Origin: Persicaria tinctoria
Taxonomy: Eukaryota; Streptophyta; Magnoliopsida; Caryophyllales; Polygonaceae
Assembly: GCA_037127255.1 (NCBI GenBank)
Contig: JBANSL010000014.1
Span: forward strand, 498,501 to 562,500
DNA: 64,000 bases
Direction: 5' to 3'
In this document: in pieces, positions 33,540 to 44,732 of the stretch
How positions within the stretch are numbered: the stretch's first letter is position 1
Layout: each line of letters starts with the position of its first letter
Translations under genes and position numbers: made by a program
The notes under the pieces: generated by a model
The model's database searches: none
Told to the model about the DNA's origin: nothing
The model's input: the letters and a program-made list of their open reading frames with translations, nothing else

Positions 33540-36184
33540 CAGTCGAAACGGGAGGGGTCCGTACAGTGAGACTGGAACGAAAATCAATGAATAACTGTCT
33601 AGGTAAACCCTTGGTGAATATATCAGCGTACTGATAAGAGGACGGGACATGTAGAACGCGGACATGTCCAATAGCAACCTTGTCCCTGACGAAGTGGAGA
33701 TCAAGCTCAATGTGCTTCGTGCGTTGATGATGGACTGGGTTGCCAGCCAGGTAGAGGACGGAGACGTTGTCAGTGTAGACCAGAGTGACCTTCTGTAAGG
33801 GGCATCGTAGCTCAAGCAGGAGATTGCGGAGCCAAGAGCACTCGGAGACAACGTTGGCAACACCCCTGTATTCGACTTCAGCGCTGCAGCGAGACCCGGC
33901 GGCTGAAACTTGTAAACGATCTCGTTCAGATGACCATGCAGAAAGGCGTTCTTGACATCTAACTGATGGATGGCCCAGTTGCGCGACAGAGCCAGACTCA
34001 TGACTACTCGGATAGTGGCAGGCTTGACCACAGGGCTGAAGGTCTCATCACAATCAATACCTACCTGCTGAGATCTACCGATCACCACAAGACGGGCCTT
34101 GTAGCGCTCCAACGTCCCATTAGAGCGGAACTTGTGACGAAAGAGCCACATACAGCGAATGACGTTCGCCTCAGGAGGGCGAGGAACAAGAACCCAAGTA
34201 CCATTCTTCGTAAGGGCCCTGTATTCGTCGAGCATAGCCGCCTGCCAATCCGGGTCGAGGAGGGTTGTTTTGTGGGAGGTGGGAGCCGGGGAGAGGGAGG
34301 TTTGGGTGGAGGTAGAGGGTGATGGGAGTCGGGAAGGACGGGGGTAAGAGGGGCTAAGCAAGGAGAAGAGGCGGCGAGGGTTGCGGCGGGCGCCGCCAGG
34401 GAGGGGTTATGGGCGGTGGGCGCCGCAAGGCCTGCGGCGGGCGCTGCCAGGGAGGGGTTATGGGCGGCGGGCGAAGCATTTGGGGTTGCGGCGGCCGCCG
34501 CACGTAGGTGAGGCGAGGTTGTTTGGCGGGGTGATGGGAGGTGGATAGCAGGGTGATGGGCGGTGGTCATGGAGACGATCTGACAGGGTCGGAAGACACC
34601 GGAGACGTTGCGGGTGTGTGGTCTGATAGTGGGGGGTGGTGGTGGTGATGTAGGGGGAGAAGCAAGAGCACCGGGAGAGCCCTGGAGAAAAAGGAAGTGA
34701 GGGAATGATGACTCAGACTCTGACGGAGACACAAGGGGTGTGGGAGACGCAAAGGGAAACCGCGACTCATCAAAGGTGTCATGACGTGAGAGAATGATCT
34801 TGTGGGTCTTGATATCGAGGCAAATGTAACCGCGATGATCAGACGGATAGCCTAGGAAGACACATGGAGTGGAGCGCGGGTGAAGCTTGTGCGGGGCTGT
34901 GGATGACTGGTTTGGGAAACACAAGCACCCGAAGGTGCGAAGGTGATCATACCTAGGCTCGGCGTAATAAAGTGTCTTAGTTGGCGAGCGATGGTGTAGG
35001 GTAGTGGAAGGGAGAATGTTTAGGAGATAACATGTGGTGAATAAGGCGTGAGGTCAATAGGAAAGGGGAATAGATGCGTGGAAGAGGAGAGAGCGCGTCA
35101 TGCTGGTAATGGTTCTGATGATTCTTTCTGCCTTCCCATTCTGCTGAGAAGTATAGGGGCAAGACAAGCGATATGAGATCCCATTTGCGACAAGGAAGGA
35201 GTGAAAGTCTTTGGTGTCAAATTCACGGCCATTGTCACATCGGAAACATTTGATGGACATGTGAAACTGTGTTTTGATGTAGGTATGGAATATGGCAAAA
35301 ACAGGAAACACTTGGGACTTGAAATGCAACGGGAAGACCCATAAGTAATGAGTGTAATCATCCAGAAACAAGAGGTAGTACTTGTGACCCTCCTTGCTAG
35401 GCACGGGAGAGGTCCAAATGTCGATGTGAATGATATCAAAGGGAGCAAGGGTATAGGTCAAAGACCGTTGGAACGGCAGTCTGGCATGTTTGCCCAGTTG
35501 GTAGGAAGAGCATAAACCAGAGCGTGGGTCTTTAGTACAGGTGTCAAGGTTCTGGGAACAGAGGACATCTAGAACGGCAGCGCTGGGATGGCTCAGGCGT
35601 GCATGCAAAAGGCTGGACGATGATGCCGAGAGGGCGACCGGACACGACTGACTGGACGCAGGAGGTGGTGTGACAGGGTAGAGCTCCCCGGTGCTGTTAC
35701 ATCTCATGCGAGTAACCCCCGTAGTAAGATCGTTCACAGAGAAACCATAGGGATCAAACGTAAGGGAAATGTTGATGTCAGTAGTGAACCGACGGATAGA
35801 GATAAGGTTTTTGACAATCTTTGGGGCAATAAGGACATTGTTCAGGTGTAGTGGGTGAGTTGGGATCTGAAAATTGGCGTGGCCAATTCCCGAAGTAGCA
35901 AGACGACCACCATTTCCGACGATAATAGAGTGGGCAGGGCCCTTAAGAGAAATAGAGGAGAGGTTACCTGAGGAGTTCGTCATGTGGGAGGTGGCTGCAC
36001 GAGTGTCCATGTACCAAGAAGAGTCTGAAGATGTCGGTTGCGTAGAGGAGAAGGCGTGATGCAGAGCTGGCGGAACATAGCCTAGGTCAGACGATGTCAG
36101 AGAGGCCCGAGGACCGGCATGTCGAGGGGTAGGATATCTAGAGTATCCAGAGAATGCGTGATGTTGGTAATCGTAGAGAGCCAT
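33540..36184 (-). pseudogene. copia pol remnant: protease, integrase, partial reverse transcriptase, RNase H
   Basis: Minus-strand order: a protease region where the active-site triad reads DTRA instead of the usual DTGA (SSWYMDTRAATSHM); a pre-integrase segment (LLHARLSHPS); integrase core with HIDIW, CDNGREF and NGKAERI carrying the D-D-E residues; the integrase C-terminus (CVFLGYPSDHRGY); then reverse transcriptase start ([12 protein letters not shown]...[22 protein letters not shown]). After the KNAFLHG motif a deletion removes the RT active site. The remaining RNase H part (about 33540-33850) is out of frame. A GC-rich leader (36.3-36.9 kb) replaces gag. Non-functional. Confidence 0.85.
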
Positions 36185-36956
36185 GGTAAGAGGTTTTTTT
36201 TTTATGCCACCTAACTTAATAAATAATTAAGTTAGGGTCAGAAACGAAAATAGGAGAGCACAAGGGCTGTTTTTGGAATTTCTTCAAAAGAGATTCTTTC
36301 TTCTCCTTCGAAACACGTTCAGAGACGGGGAGGAGGGCTGCGGCTGAGGTCGGGCACGGGGTCACCGAATCGGGGCTCGGTGAAGTTCGGCGGCTGCAGG
36401 GAGTGTCGGCGGGGGAGGTATCGAAGAGAAAGGGCCGGATTTGGGATCAGCGGCAGTCGAGAGAGAGGGTGTGGGGGATGGCGAAGGTGGCTGGATCTGG
36501 GGCTTGAGGGTGGGTCCGGGGTTCAGTAGGCCGGATCTGGGCTCGAGCGTGGCCGGAAACAATGGCGGGGTGCCGGATCGGGTGTGGGAGGTGGTCGGCG
36601 GTTATAGATCTAGCGAAGAGCGAAGAACAGGGAGGGAAACTTGGGATTGGTGGTGGCTGCTGGTGGATGTTGCTGAAGGAGGGAGCTCGGATAGGCGGTG
36701 CAGGGGATGCGATGAAGAGGATGGTGGTGCAGGTTCTCGGATAGGCGGCGGCGATAGATCCGAGGAGGGCGGATCCGGCGACGGTGTCCTTGGAGAGGGA
36801 GAAGGCGGCGGTGTCGCTGGGCGCGGTGTTGTCAGGAGCAGGGGCCGGAGAGGCGGCGACGATGAAGAAGGTCGGAGGAAGAGGGAGGATCAATTTAAGG
36901 TTCCGTTAGGAAGAAAAGGTTGTGATACCATGTAGAATAGCGGAATTCATTGATAT

Positions 36957-37006
<50 letters not shown>

Positions 37007-37009
<3 letters not shown>

Positions 37010-38569
37010 GTTGGTTCCGGAGTACTCACCCCTTATTGTGTATCAAGTACTCAAATCTAGGCCGTTGATTGAGTTAAATGGGTGGATGAGATTAATTGGC
37101 AATTTTACAATTTTTTTAAATAAGAAAATGGTGGGACCCACCTACTTTCATGCTTCACTTGCTGGTGGAATGGAGCGCGTGCACTTGCTGGTGGAGTGGA
37201 TTGGGGTTGTTATGAATTTGTGGGACCTAGTTAATTTTTTTTCAATAAATTATTATTCGATAGTATCACTAGATTATTCGATCGTATCAATTGATTATGC
37301 GATAGTATTGATAGATTATTCTAATCAAATAACACGCTAAAAATGCCTTGAAAAATTATTCGATGGTACCGCTTGATTATTCGACGGTATTACTTGATTA
37401 TTCGCTTGATTATTCGACGGTATTACTTGATTATTCGATTATATCGCTTGATTATTCGACGGTATTGCTTGATTATTCTATTGTATCGTCAGATTATTCA
37501 ATCATATCGATGGATTATTCGATGGTATCCATTTGCCACATGAGTAAGCAATAGTATCACTGGGTTATTCGATCGTATCGATGGATTATTCGACCGTATC
37601 AATGGATTATGCAATAGTATCGATTGATTATATATACTCAATAATAGATAAATTGGTTCAAGAAAATGAAACAAGCAGCCATGAAAACACATTTCAATCA
37701 CCCATTTCGTTCAAGAAAATAACCAAGCCCTAATTGGGGACGAAATCAATGAGTACAAGTCTGTAATAAACGCCTCTTAATTTCAATTTCAATTGAGCGA
37801 CCCTCGAATCAATTGGAACGAAATCGACGAAATTATATACCTGAAATTGAATCGAAGGGAAAAAGAGAAAGGAAGAGCGTTATGGGTGCAGATGTGGCCG
37901 GCCTTGCCAGAGGTGACCCATGGGTCTTCTTCGAATAAAAAAGTTCGGCCTTCGAAAACCGTCTGCGACCACCGAGGAGCGACGACGGTGGAGCCGCCCT
38001 TGCCAGAGGTCCCGCCGCACCTTCGAAAACCGTCTGCAACTGCCTTGCACCTTCGCATCCAAACTCCCGCTGCACAAACGCTCCACCTTCATCGACGGTT
38101 CCGCCATCGCCATCGCCATCGCCATCGCTCACTCCATTGAATCGCCACCGGATCTGCAACTGGTGGCCACCGGAACCGCCCTTGTTCCTCCCAACTGGTG
38201 GCCACCGGATTCGCTGCCTTCTTCACTCGCCATCGCCGTCGGAGGGAAAGGAGGCGGTCGACGACCCCGATGTAGAGGCGGCGCCATGGGAGCCATCGTC
38301 GCTTTGCCGCACCGCAGGACGACTCCTCTTTGAGCGGCGCCTCATCTTCATCGCCTCCACCTTTAGCCTCCATGGGGAAGAAGGTCTAAAAACCAATTGA
38401 AAGATGTGGGAAATCTAGGGTTTTAACCTCTTCACACACACACGCGCTTCCTAATTAAACTGGGCTTCTTTTTCCCTTTTTTTTTTTAAATCCATCCTAA
38501 TACGTGGCACAATCCTAGTCATTTTTTTTAAATCAACGGCCTAGATTTGAGTACTTGATACTCAATAAG
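37007..38569. mobile_element. TIR transposon nested in the right copia LTR, possible gene-fragment carrier
   Basis: The left end CTTATTGTGTATCAAGTACT and following AAATCTAGGCCGTTGATT recur inverted at 38530-38568, so inverted repeats of about 39 bp with two mismatches. The left end has 25 extra bases (GGTTGGTTCCGGAGTACTC) not found on the right, so the right tip is trimmed. 37250-37640 is a minisatellite of GATTATTCG-type units. 37.80-38.40 kb is GC-rich with several overlapping ORFs, resembling captured host DNA. A (TA)n run of about 48 bases at 36959-37006 abuts the left end; no clear target duplication. Confidence 0.65.
37240..37640. repeat. minisatellite of TTGATTATTCGATNGTAT units
   Basis: About sixteen imperfect copies of a roughly 20-23-base unit, each holding GATTATTCG or GATTATGCG followed by a GTAT. 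Unit length and bases vary. It lies within the nested transposon. Confidence 0.75.
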
Positions 38570-38643
38570 AGGTTACAAAGGTATTGGGCCTTAACGGGGT
38601 CCACGTACTATACAATAGGAGACCTATGTAATCTATCACTATT

Positions 38644-39531
38644 TATTATTTATTTTTCTCTTTACTAAAAATATTGAATTAAATCTAATGTCTATGATTT
38701 ATCTATATCTAAATATTATTTATAAAAAAATCGCGCTATGACGCGGGGATCGTAATAGTTGCAAATTAAACTTACAAAATAGTTACTCATTACAAGCTAT
38801 TTTTCAATTAAAGTGTTGTAATGTTATATGTTTATTTCCCTATGTCTTGCTTTCATATGTGTTACATGTAATATTGTTATATGCTTGTAAACATGTATGA
38901 GTGTATGATGAGTATACATATAACATATATTATATGCTTGGATATACATGGATGCACAAGATATGATTAGGCTCGACTGAGTTGTATTGAGTCGAGATCG
39001 ACTTGATCCTCTAACGAGTCTAGTACATATTTGTGGAGTGATAATGTATAACCTATAGTATATATAATATATGTATAATATGTATGATACTATGCTTGAG
39101 ATCCTTACCCGGATGTGGGCCTTAGGCCCATTCCCAAGCCCAATAGATCTCTCCAGCAAGGCAAGCTCGGCGGCCCTGTCCTTTTGGAGTGAAACGCTGC
39201 GTTTTGCCTTAGGGTTTCTGGAGAGGCTATTTAAGCTCGCTAGCAGCTCGAGGATCCTCAGTTCAGCTCTCTCTCTCCTCCGTCTCCTCTCAAACGCTCT
39301 CAAAGGGTTCTAGGGTTTCTAGGGTTTTCTCCTGGCTCCTCCCCGGCGATTGTGACGACGAAGGTGGTGGCTGCTCTCGGTGATCTCCTGGTGGTGGCGC
39401 GGCTAAGCTCCTGGCTTTGGTTGCCGCTTGTCTCACGTCTGGAGATCTAGGGTTTGAGAGTTTCGAAGAGATCTTCGAACTCCGGTCATCCCACACAGGG
39501 GGATCTTCTTCTCTTGTGTCTCTGAAACTCG
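38644..39531. other. LTR-like promoter region interrupted by the CACTA element
   Basis: 38728-38755 contains a Helitron-like 3' hairpin without a clean CTAG. Around 39227 a CTATTTAAG TATA-like box is followed by a C/T-rich leader. This sequence resumes after the CACTA element (44397-44620) with GGACGTAGGCA...GCCGAACC..GTAAA, a motif common near the 3' end of plant copia LTRs. It is read as one long solo LTR cut by the CACTA insertion; its outer ends are not resolved. Confidence 0.4.
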
Positions 39532-39779
39532 CACTACAAAAAAAAATGAAATTCGCTTCGGCAAAAAACTGTGGCAAAATGCCTTCAAAGGGTGGCAAAA
39601 GGCATCTAGCTTCGGCTTAGCTACGGTAAATAGGGGGGTGGCGAATTTTGGGGTGGCAAAATTTGCTAGCTTCGGCAAATAGCCGTAGCAAGAAAATTAG
39701 CGACGGCTAAGCTACGGCAGCTAGCCGTAGCTAAAGTGTGGGGTAAAATAAAAAAAATACTGCTTTTTAGCCCGGATTC

Positions 39780-42440
39780 TTTAGACCCGGGCTAAAAAGT
39801 CCAATATTTAAAAAAAAAATTAAATAATACCCACAATTCAGTACATAATAAAATTTAATTATACAAAATTTAGTATTTACATACGAAATAAAATGTCAAA
39901 AAATACATAATTTTTTTTTGATTAGAAAACTACATAATTTATATACAATAAATATACATAATTATAAACTTTACATATACAATAAAATGTCAAAAACTTC
40001 ATTTTAACCAAAACAAATGTCAAAAATAATCTCTACCCCTACTCATCCAGCACCATTTCAAAACTTCTCCAAGGTTCCAGCTTCTTCTAGCCTTACCTTG
40101 CATTTCTACCTTCTCATCCTACAAAATACAAGTCGAGATGACACTTCCAATGGCCATTGGCCATTGCACAGAAAACAGTATGTCATTGCACAAAATACAG
40201 TATGTCAATGAACTTCAAATAGGTAAAAAAAAACAAGCAAGCGGAAAGAGAAAATGCAGCAGATTAAATTTGTTTAACACAACCTGTATGCATTAAATAG
40301 TTTTGACAAAGCTTGAGCTATTATTTTAAGATCCAGAAGCAAGAATGATAAAGGTTCCATGAAATGCATGTCTGAAGGCATCGGCTTGATGAAAGTATGA
40401 ATTCAAATTAGTGTTGTTGCAAGCCTATGCATGCCGACAGTATCGACTAAAAATTACAAACTAATGCTCATGTTACCTGATAAGTATAGACCTCACCATT
40501 TCCATGAAGAAACACCTTGACAGTAATGGTGGCACACCCATCAGAATCCTTCTAAATACTTCAAAACCTGAGAATCAGATATGAAGTCGCAAATCCTTAT
40601 ATATATGCATAGCGACGCAAAAAATAACAAATTATGCTGATCAAAGAAGAGTCTAGGAAGCATGAAAGTGCAATTCTCTATTTTCTCAAGGAAAGATTAC
40701 AGCTTATTAGCACCCATGTAAATGCAACAGATCTCCAAACGTAATTAAATGCTTCCAATAAATAACCTAGGAAATAAGTACAGTAGTGAACATTGTCATG
40801 ACTCTCACACATACCCACCCATATAAATACTTCCACTTTTATTAGCAATGGCAACATAACAAAACAAGGAAAACTATTAAGATAAGCATCAATTGAGCCT
40901 ACATTGGGCAATTTTATTGCAACTTCTATATGCAGTATATATAAACTATTAAGAGAATGGACGTCAGTAGGATAAGACTGCAATTTCTATATGCAGTATA
41001 TATAAACTAACAAGTAATGACAGCAGCAGCAGAGCACCAATTGATAGCAAAAGCAATTAGGGGTGACTAAACTAACAAGCAACACTGAAAAATGCATTAG
41101 AAAACAGCTGAAACTAAAACAGAAGATGAATGAGAAATTAGGCCTGAAATCTTACCGTAATTGGTAGTAGTCAAAGACAAACGAAGAAAGGGAAAACAAG
41201 AAGATGGACTAAGAGAATAGCAGCAGGCAACACACAGAACTAAATCAAAAGGCAATGAAAATAGTAGGGTTCAAGTCCAACGACCCAAAGAGGAGACGAA
41301 ATGAGATGTGGCAACCCAGAGAACAAACACATAATAACTGAAGGTGCTGATCCACGAATGTGAAACCAAGAGGTACCCAACGTCTCGGGGCTGAAATCAA
41401 GGACATAAAATCCCAAATGAAAACCAGTTGCAGGTTTCAACCCCAAAGGAATCAATCTTATTGCATACTCTTTGCAAGAATCATCAGTGTTTCTCAAGTT
41501 AAAAATTAATTTACATCAGAAGCAAGAAAAGTATGCTCTTCGCCGTATAATAAGCATGAAAATAGTTGACGTCTTTACTTGAAGTGATTTCATCACAACC
41601 CAGTTCATCAGCAAGTAAAACCTTTGAAATATACGATTCCAGAACAAATGTTTGTTTCCTCAAGAATCACAATAAATGTTCTAGATGCCTTAATCTACCT
41701 AAATTTTGAAACTTTCTTGTCCCTTCACAAAGATCTACCACTTAGATTCGATTTCGACCAAGCCACAATTCATGTAAGTTTGTTAGACTTGTGAATTCTT
41801 AATCACCTAAAATGAATACATCACAATATAGAAGATTACAAATCAGAACTTGAAATTTATGGAACCTCAGAAGACTATAAAAGTTCTTTGTGCTTTTTAG
41901 AGATATTTGTTAATAAACGGATATTCGAAAATATGAGCAACAATACATGGAAACAAGAAAAAAATAACAAAAAGCTCTAAACAACCTTATAAAGCAGGGT
42001 ATTTTTAGAGGAAAAATAAGACCAAAAGCCCTCAATCTATTGGATCCACACAACTTCCGCTCGTTCTAAGTTTCCTCCAAGCTAGGTGATAAGATTTGTA
42101 GCATAATAATGAACTCTCAATTAATCAAATGAGATAAAAAAAAGGTTTTATGGCTGCAATTTCAAATTATACAAGGCAGTGCAAAACAAGCATAACAATG
42201 GAGATGTATGAACAAAAAACAGCCATCAGTTGCAATTAATTGGGTTTCAGAAAATGGAAGAGAAGTGTAAATTGAAAATAAGGTCATTCACATCGTGTAT
42301 GAGAACTCAAGCACAAACAAAAATTAATCAAATCAACAAAAAAACAAGATGAAATCTAATTAAGGACAGTTTTATTCACAAAAAATTGCCACAAATCTCA
42401 AATTTCACCCAAATTAGATGAAAAGAAGAAGAAAAATAGT
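39780..42440. other. AT-rich interior of the CACTA element
   Basis: No ORF above about 100 codons and no recognisable domain. It could hold introns and the 3' exons of the gene fragment at 42.4-43.0 kb, but none could be read with confidence. Confidence 0.35.
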
Positions 42441-42442
42441 AC

Positions 42443-42965
42443 CTTTATCAGAATAATGTTTCAAGCACCTATGGGACTTGTCGTGCTCTTTCTCGTCTCT
42501 TCTACTGCTCCCTCTTCCAGATTTCTTATCATCGTCTGAAACCACAATAAAATTAAGAATTTGCAATATTAAAGGACGAACAGATCGATTTATGAACGAA
42601 GGGAGTAGAAACCTTCAGATATAGAAATAAGACTTGGCAAAGCTTTAAAAACATCACACATCTTGTTCAAGAAGCATGTGATTATTAATTCACCCTCAAT
42701 CATATACTCCATTGCCTTATCAGAAAAATAAAAGGACATTAAGCTTATTTAAACTAAGTACAACTTTCTTATACTACCATGTGACTCAGTCTTTTGTTCA
42801 GGTTTATTCGTGTTCCTACTACCATGTCATCTCATAAACTGCATAATGAAAACATGTATGAAAATTACCAAACTGCGAAGCCAGCAAATCTTATACTACC
42901 TTGACTTTAGCCTCGTCCCTTGTTAATCCAATTCATCTAGAGAAGACATGTCCGTTTATTTCCAC
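42443..42965 (-). pseudogene. three in-phase exons of an unidentified gene carried by the CACTA element
   Basis: On the minus strand three segments have consensus splice borders and join in phase: 42965-42900 (VEINGHVFSR, stop, IGLTRDEAKVK), 42715-42613 (AMEYMIEGELIITCFLNKM...LPSLISIS) and 42535-42443 (DDDKKSGRGSSRRDEKEHDK...). The third is Lys/Arg/Ser/Asp-rich. The in-frame TGA in the first exon is one base from Trp. The 5' part may lie in the GC-rich DNA at 43.6-44.0 kb, which has a 134-codon ORF (43990-43586). I do not recognise the family. Coding-like phase across two introns argues for capture of host exons or an unusual element gene. Confidence 0.45.
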
Positions 42966-43564
42966 CTGCAACACATAGACAGAAGCAAACAATAGAACTC
43001 TTTAAACACATAGTTTGATAATCCACCAGAATAATAAAAGTAATTAATTTCAACTGTAACAAGGACTTTCCATTCTCCTTAGTCTAGTAAGTAATTGATA
43101 ATCTACCAGAAAAAAAAAAGAAACAACAGCATAGGTACTCCTGGCCATCCAAAATGACTTTCAAGCTATTGTGATAATCCATGAGATTAATTTATAGATC
43201 AAAGATACTTGCTTGTATCAACACAAGCTACAATCATATGCATCTTTCTGCAAACGGTTAACAAGTGAGAACTAATTAACACGTAGAACAAACTGATTCT
43301 GTGATTCATGAGAAATCGAGAACCAGTAGAGACAGATGTAGGTACACTTTAACTTGCTAGAAAATCAGCACGAGCAAAATCTGGAACTTTAGGATAACAA
43401 TTAAAACCCTAAATTAGCTAATTAGCTATATCGACATCAGATCCGAATCACAGGGGCAATTCAGATCACGCCAGGAACTAGACCAATGGAAGCAATCAAA
43501 AACCTTTCAGATTATAATATGATTATAAGTAACAATTTCTGAGCAGAGAATATAAAAAAAAATG

Positions 43565-44080
43565 GAGATACCGGTGAGGATGATACTAGGATGGGCGAGC
43601 GATAAGGAGTCTCCTCCTCTGAATGAGGGCGGAGATGCTTTGATTCAGCCCTTTAAGGGAGATCGGAGAGAGAACCAGAGGTGTGGAGAGAGGAACGGAG
43701 GAGTTCAAGATCTGGAGGCGAGGGGCATTGCTTGGCTTCAGATTCGGCGACAATCCGAGGGAGGAGAGGGCTGGGTGTCGGCCTTCGTCTTGACGCCGAA
43801 TTCCGGTTGACGGGGATCGAAGCTCCTGTCGGCGCCGGGTTAAGGCAAATGCGGGAAGGGGAGGTAAGTGGCGAAGAAGGGGAACGCGAGCAGAGTGATG
43901 GCGAGAGAGATATGAGAGAGCCAGGAAGGATGACAGATCGAGAGGTCGGAGTGTCACAAGAAACTTCCACTGGTCTTCAATGGCGGACAAGGGCGGCCAT
44001 GGATGGATATGAGGGTTAGGGTTTCTAGATCTGGAAGGACGAAGAAGAGGAAGGAAGGAAGGAACAGGAGCAATGAGCGA
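43565..44080 (-). other. GC-rich first-exon-like segment near the right end of the CACTA element
   Basis: GC content rises sharply. On the minus strand a leader with AAACCCTAACC is followed by an ATG at 43990 opening 134 codons (MSAIEDQWKFLVTLRPLDL...). An overlapping 105-codon frame is also open, so coding status is uncertain. The position suggests promoter plus first exon of the exons at 42.4-43.0 kb. Confidence 0.3.
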
Positions 44081-44732
44081 GGAAGCATACGGGATTATAC
44101 AGGTTAGGGTTTTCTTTTTATTTCTTTTTTTAAATAAAAAATTATACGGTACGTTTTAGCCCGGAACTCTATTGGCCTTTGCTACGGCATCACATTACCG
44201 TCGCATATATCACCCCTCTTTGAAAAAATTAGCAACGGAAACCACTGCCGTTGCTAGCAGGGGTGGCAAATTCGACCTGATAGCCACGGAAACCCTTGCC
44301 GAAGCTACCATTGGTGGCAAAAGAGTGTCAATTGCCACGACCAGCCTCTGCCGAAGCTAGGTAGGGTGGCAAATTTCATTTTTTTTTGTAGTGTCGTACA
44401 TGCTTAGATCTAGGGTTTACTTTTGCATTGCTTGTTTGTAACCCTCTGTTGAACATTACCTAGTGGATTCGGCTTGTTCTTGAGGCCCCGAGGACGTAGG
44501 CATATCTTTGCCGAACCTCGTAAAACTCTGGTGTTTGTTCTTGCTCTTGCATGTTTGTTTTGAGTTTCTTGTTCTTATCTCTCGCTTCCGCATTCAATCA
44601 CTTTCGTTATATATCGAATCTCGATCCAAAAGATAAAAAAAAAAATGGTATTATTTTTCGTGACTGTTTGGTAAAAATTTGTGTGTATGTGTGAAGAGAA
44701 AAATTAGTTGTTTTAAATTCCTAATCGTTTCT

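Larger units (their letters stand above)
33400..38638 (-). mobile_element. Ty1/copia LTR retrotransposon, defective
   Basis: Direct LTRs begin TGTAGAATAGCGGAATT and end AATCTATCA. The left copy is 33400-33531 (132 bp). The right copy runs 36931-38638 because another transposon sits inside it. The 5-bp target duplication CTATT is perfect (33395-33399 and 38639-38643). The primer-binding site TGGTATCA lies on the minus strand at 36930-36923, so the element is transcribed leftward. The LTRs differ by a 30-bp indel and several substitutions. The internal region lacks a recognisable gag. Confidence 0.9.
39532..44393. mobile_element. CACTA (En/Spm-type) transposon, 4.86 kb, non-autonomous
   Basis: The ends are CACTACAAAAAAAA (left) and TTTTTTTTTGTAGTG (right), with a perfect 3-bp target duplication TCG (39529-39531 and 44394-44396). 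These are the defining CACTA features. The subterminal 200-250 bases on each side carry repeated GCTTCGGCA/GTAGCTA/GGTGGCAAA motifs in both directions, as expected for transposase-binding sites. No transposase reading frame is present. The interior is AT-rich except 43.6-44.1 kb, and includes minus-strand exon-like segments listed separately. Confidence 0.92.

Noticed and set aside
34082..34924. Proline-rich 280-codon ORF on the minus strand
   Set aside because: It is the integrase C-terminus and linker of the copia pol remnant, not a separate gene; frame shifts around it confirm decay.
36441..36935. 164-codon Gly/Arg-rich plus-strand ORF
   Set aside because: It lies antisense in the leader of the copia element, with low-complexity composition and no family features.
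36959..37006. (TA)n tract as a functional promoter element
   Set aside because: It is a microsatellite at the edge of the nested transposon with no gene downstream on either strand.
37793..38400. Several overlapping GC-rich ORFs on both strands in the nested transposon
   Set aside because: All six frames are similarly open because of base composition, and no domain motif is visible; kept only as possible captured DNA.
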